In this document: positions 29,386 to 29,985 of the stretch, in pieces | Layout: the number at the start of each line of letters is the position of its first letter | Numbering within the stretch: position 1 is the stretch's first letter | Assembly (NCBI GenBank): GCA_030630445.1 | Contig: DAOVNC010000003.1 | Coordinates: forward strand, 1 to 29,985 | Length of the DNA stretch: 29,985 bases | DNA from: Kiritimatiellales bacterium | Lineage (GTDB): Bacteria; Verrucomicrobiota; Kiritimatiellia; Kiritimatiellales; Pontiellaceae | Direction: 5' to 3' | The notes under the pieces: model-generated | The model's database searches: none | Told to the model about the DNA's origin: nothing | The model's input: only the letters and a program-made list of their open reading frames with translations | Program-made: the position numbers and the translations under genes

Positions 29386-29985
29386 TTAGACGTTCGTGAA
29401 GAACTGGAATCCATGATAGGCTTCCTGGCCATGTTCGCCAAGGTCGAGACCCCTCACTTCCTCTTCCTTGCTCACACGGATGCCCACGGTTTTCTTGAGG
29501 ACGAAGAAGATCAGCAGGGCCGCCGGGAAACAGACCGCGCCGTAGGCGAGGACGCCGATGAGCTGGGTCATGAGTGTGTAGTCGGGACTTACTGCCACAA
29601 ACAATGTCCCGAGGATGCCGCAGACCAAGTGGACTGTGGTTGCACCAACCGGGTCGTCGAGTTTCATGCGGTCGAAGGCCATAACGGAGACCACGGCAAT
29701 CGCGCCGCAGACCAACCCAATGAGAATGGCCCATCGAACGGACACGACATCTGCACCAGCGGTGATGCCGACGAGCCCGGCCAGGCAACCGTTCAGCACC
29801 ATCGTCAAGTCGGGCTTTTTCTGGATCGTCCAGGATGCCGCCATCGAACCGATAATGCCGGCTGCCGCAGCCAAGCAGGTGGTGACGAGCACATAGGACA
29901 CCGCGCCCGGATCGGCGGAGAGTACAGAACCCCCGTTGAAACCGAACCAACCCAGCCACAGCAGGAATGCGCCAATCGTGAGCAA
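29386..29985 (-). CDS. amtB: ammonium transporter, C-terminal part (5' end outside the window)
   Basis: About 200 residues of an Amt/Mep/Rh-type ammonium channel; the N-terminal half lies beyond the window edge and codon 29983-29985 is internal. Visible are LGWFGFNGGSVLSADP, helices with the conserved VHLVCGILGTLFVA segment (the channel histidine in GATTVHLVCG is expected here) and the cytoplasmic regulatory tail RVSKEEEVRGLDLGEHGQEAYHGF, which P-II engages. It is cotranscribed with the downstream P-II gene 17 bases away. Nothing is odd apart from being cut by the window. Confidence 0.93.
   Translation of the reverse strand: MLTIGAFLLWLGWFGFNGGSVLSADPGAVSYVLVTTCLAAAAGIIGSMAASWTIQKKPDLTMVLNGCLAGLVGITAGADVVSVRWAILIGLVCGAIAVVSVMAFDRMKLDDPVGATTVHLVCGILGTLFVAVSPDYTLMTQLIGVLAYGAVCFPAALLIFFVLKKTVGIRVSKEEEVRGLDLGEHGQEAYHGFQFFTNV

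Overview
The window is a GC-rich bacterial chromosome segment (AT-richer at about 1-2000). It comes from a Gram-negative, probably marine organism that uses a sodium-motive respiratory chain. It holds a complete Na+-translocating NADH:quinone reductase operon, an autotransporter, a FadL/TraF-type outer-membrane barrel, a Tat component and a lipoprotein. The GxxExxY gene, large autotransporter and crowded palindromic or heptanucleotide intergenic repeats suggest the PVC superphylum, perhaps Kiritimatiellota (Pontiella-like). That placement is inference; no rRNA gene is present.

Layout. 1-1967 is an accessory stretch: a hairpin cluster, a BrnT/BrnA toxin-antitoxin pair, about 465 bases without a gene, and a secreted HEXXH protein. 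2018-3079 (-) is a KamA-family radical SAM aminomutase, divergent from a polyprenyl diphosphate synthase (3128-4057). Then comes nqrABCDEF (4137-10564). A GxxExxY gene with its own inverted-repeat ends sits between nqrD and nqrE, and heptanucleotide repeats fill the nqrA/nqrB and nqrB/nqrC junctions. gapA (-) follows. Next is a reduced three-gene RnfG/RnfC/RnfD-like cluster (12070-14545) and an M48 peptidase. A minus-strand group carries prepilin peptidase, a lipoprotein, tatA and a TfoX N-domain protein. leuA-aroE (-) follows, preceded by what reads as a classical leucine attenuator: a short leader peptide with the run LLGLLL, an antiterminator pairing and an intrinsic terminator. After bcp comes an autotransporter of about 1,116 residues, ilvC (-) divergent from an IlvY-type regulator, a TraF/FadL-like barrel, P-II and the 3' part of amtB.

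How the genes fit together. The polyprenyl synthase plausibly makes the quinone side chain used by Nqr. The RnfGCD-like set is a second flavin/iron-sulfur membrane module of unknown partner. leuA and ilvC-ilvY form the branched-chain amino-acid theme, with two different control logics: attenuation, and LysR activation. amtB and P-II handle ammonium.

Most novel signals: the leuA attenuator, the GxxExxY insertion inside the nqr operon, the heptad repeat arrays, the reduced Rnf-like cluster, and several families of large intergenic palindromes.
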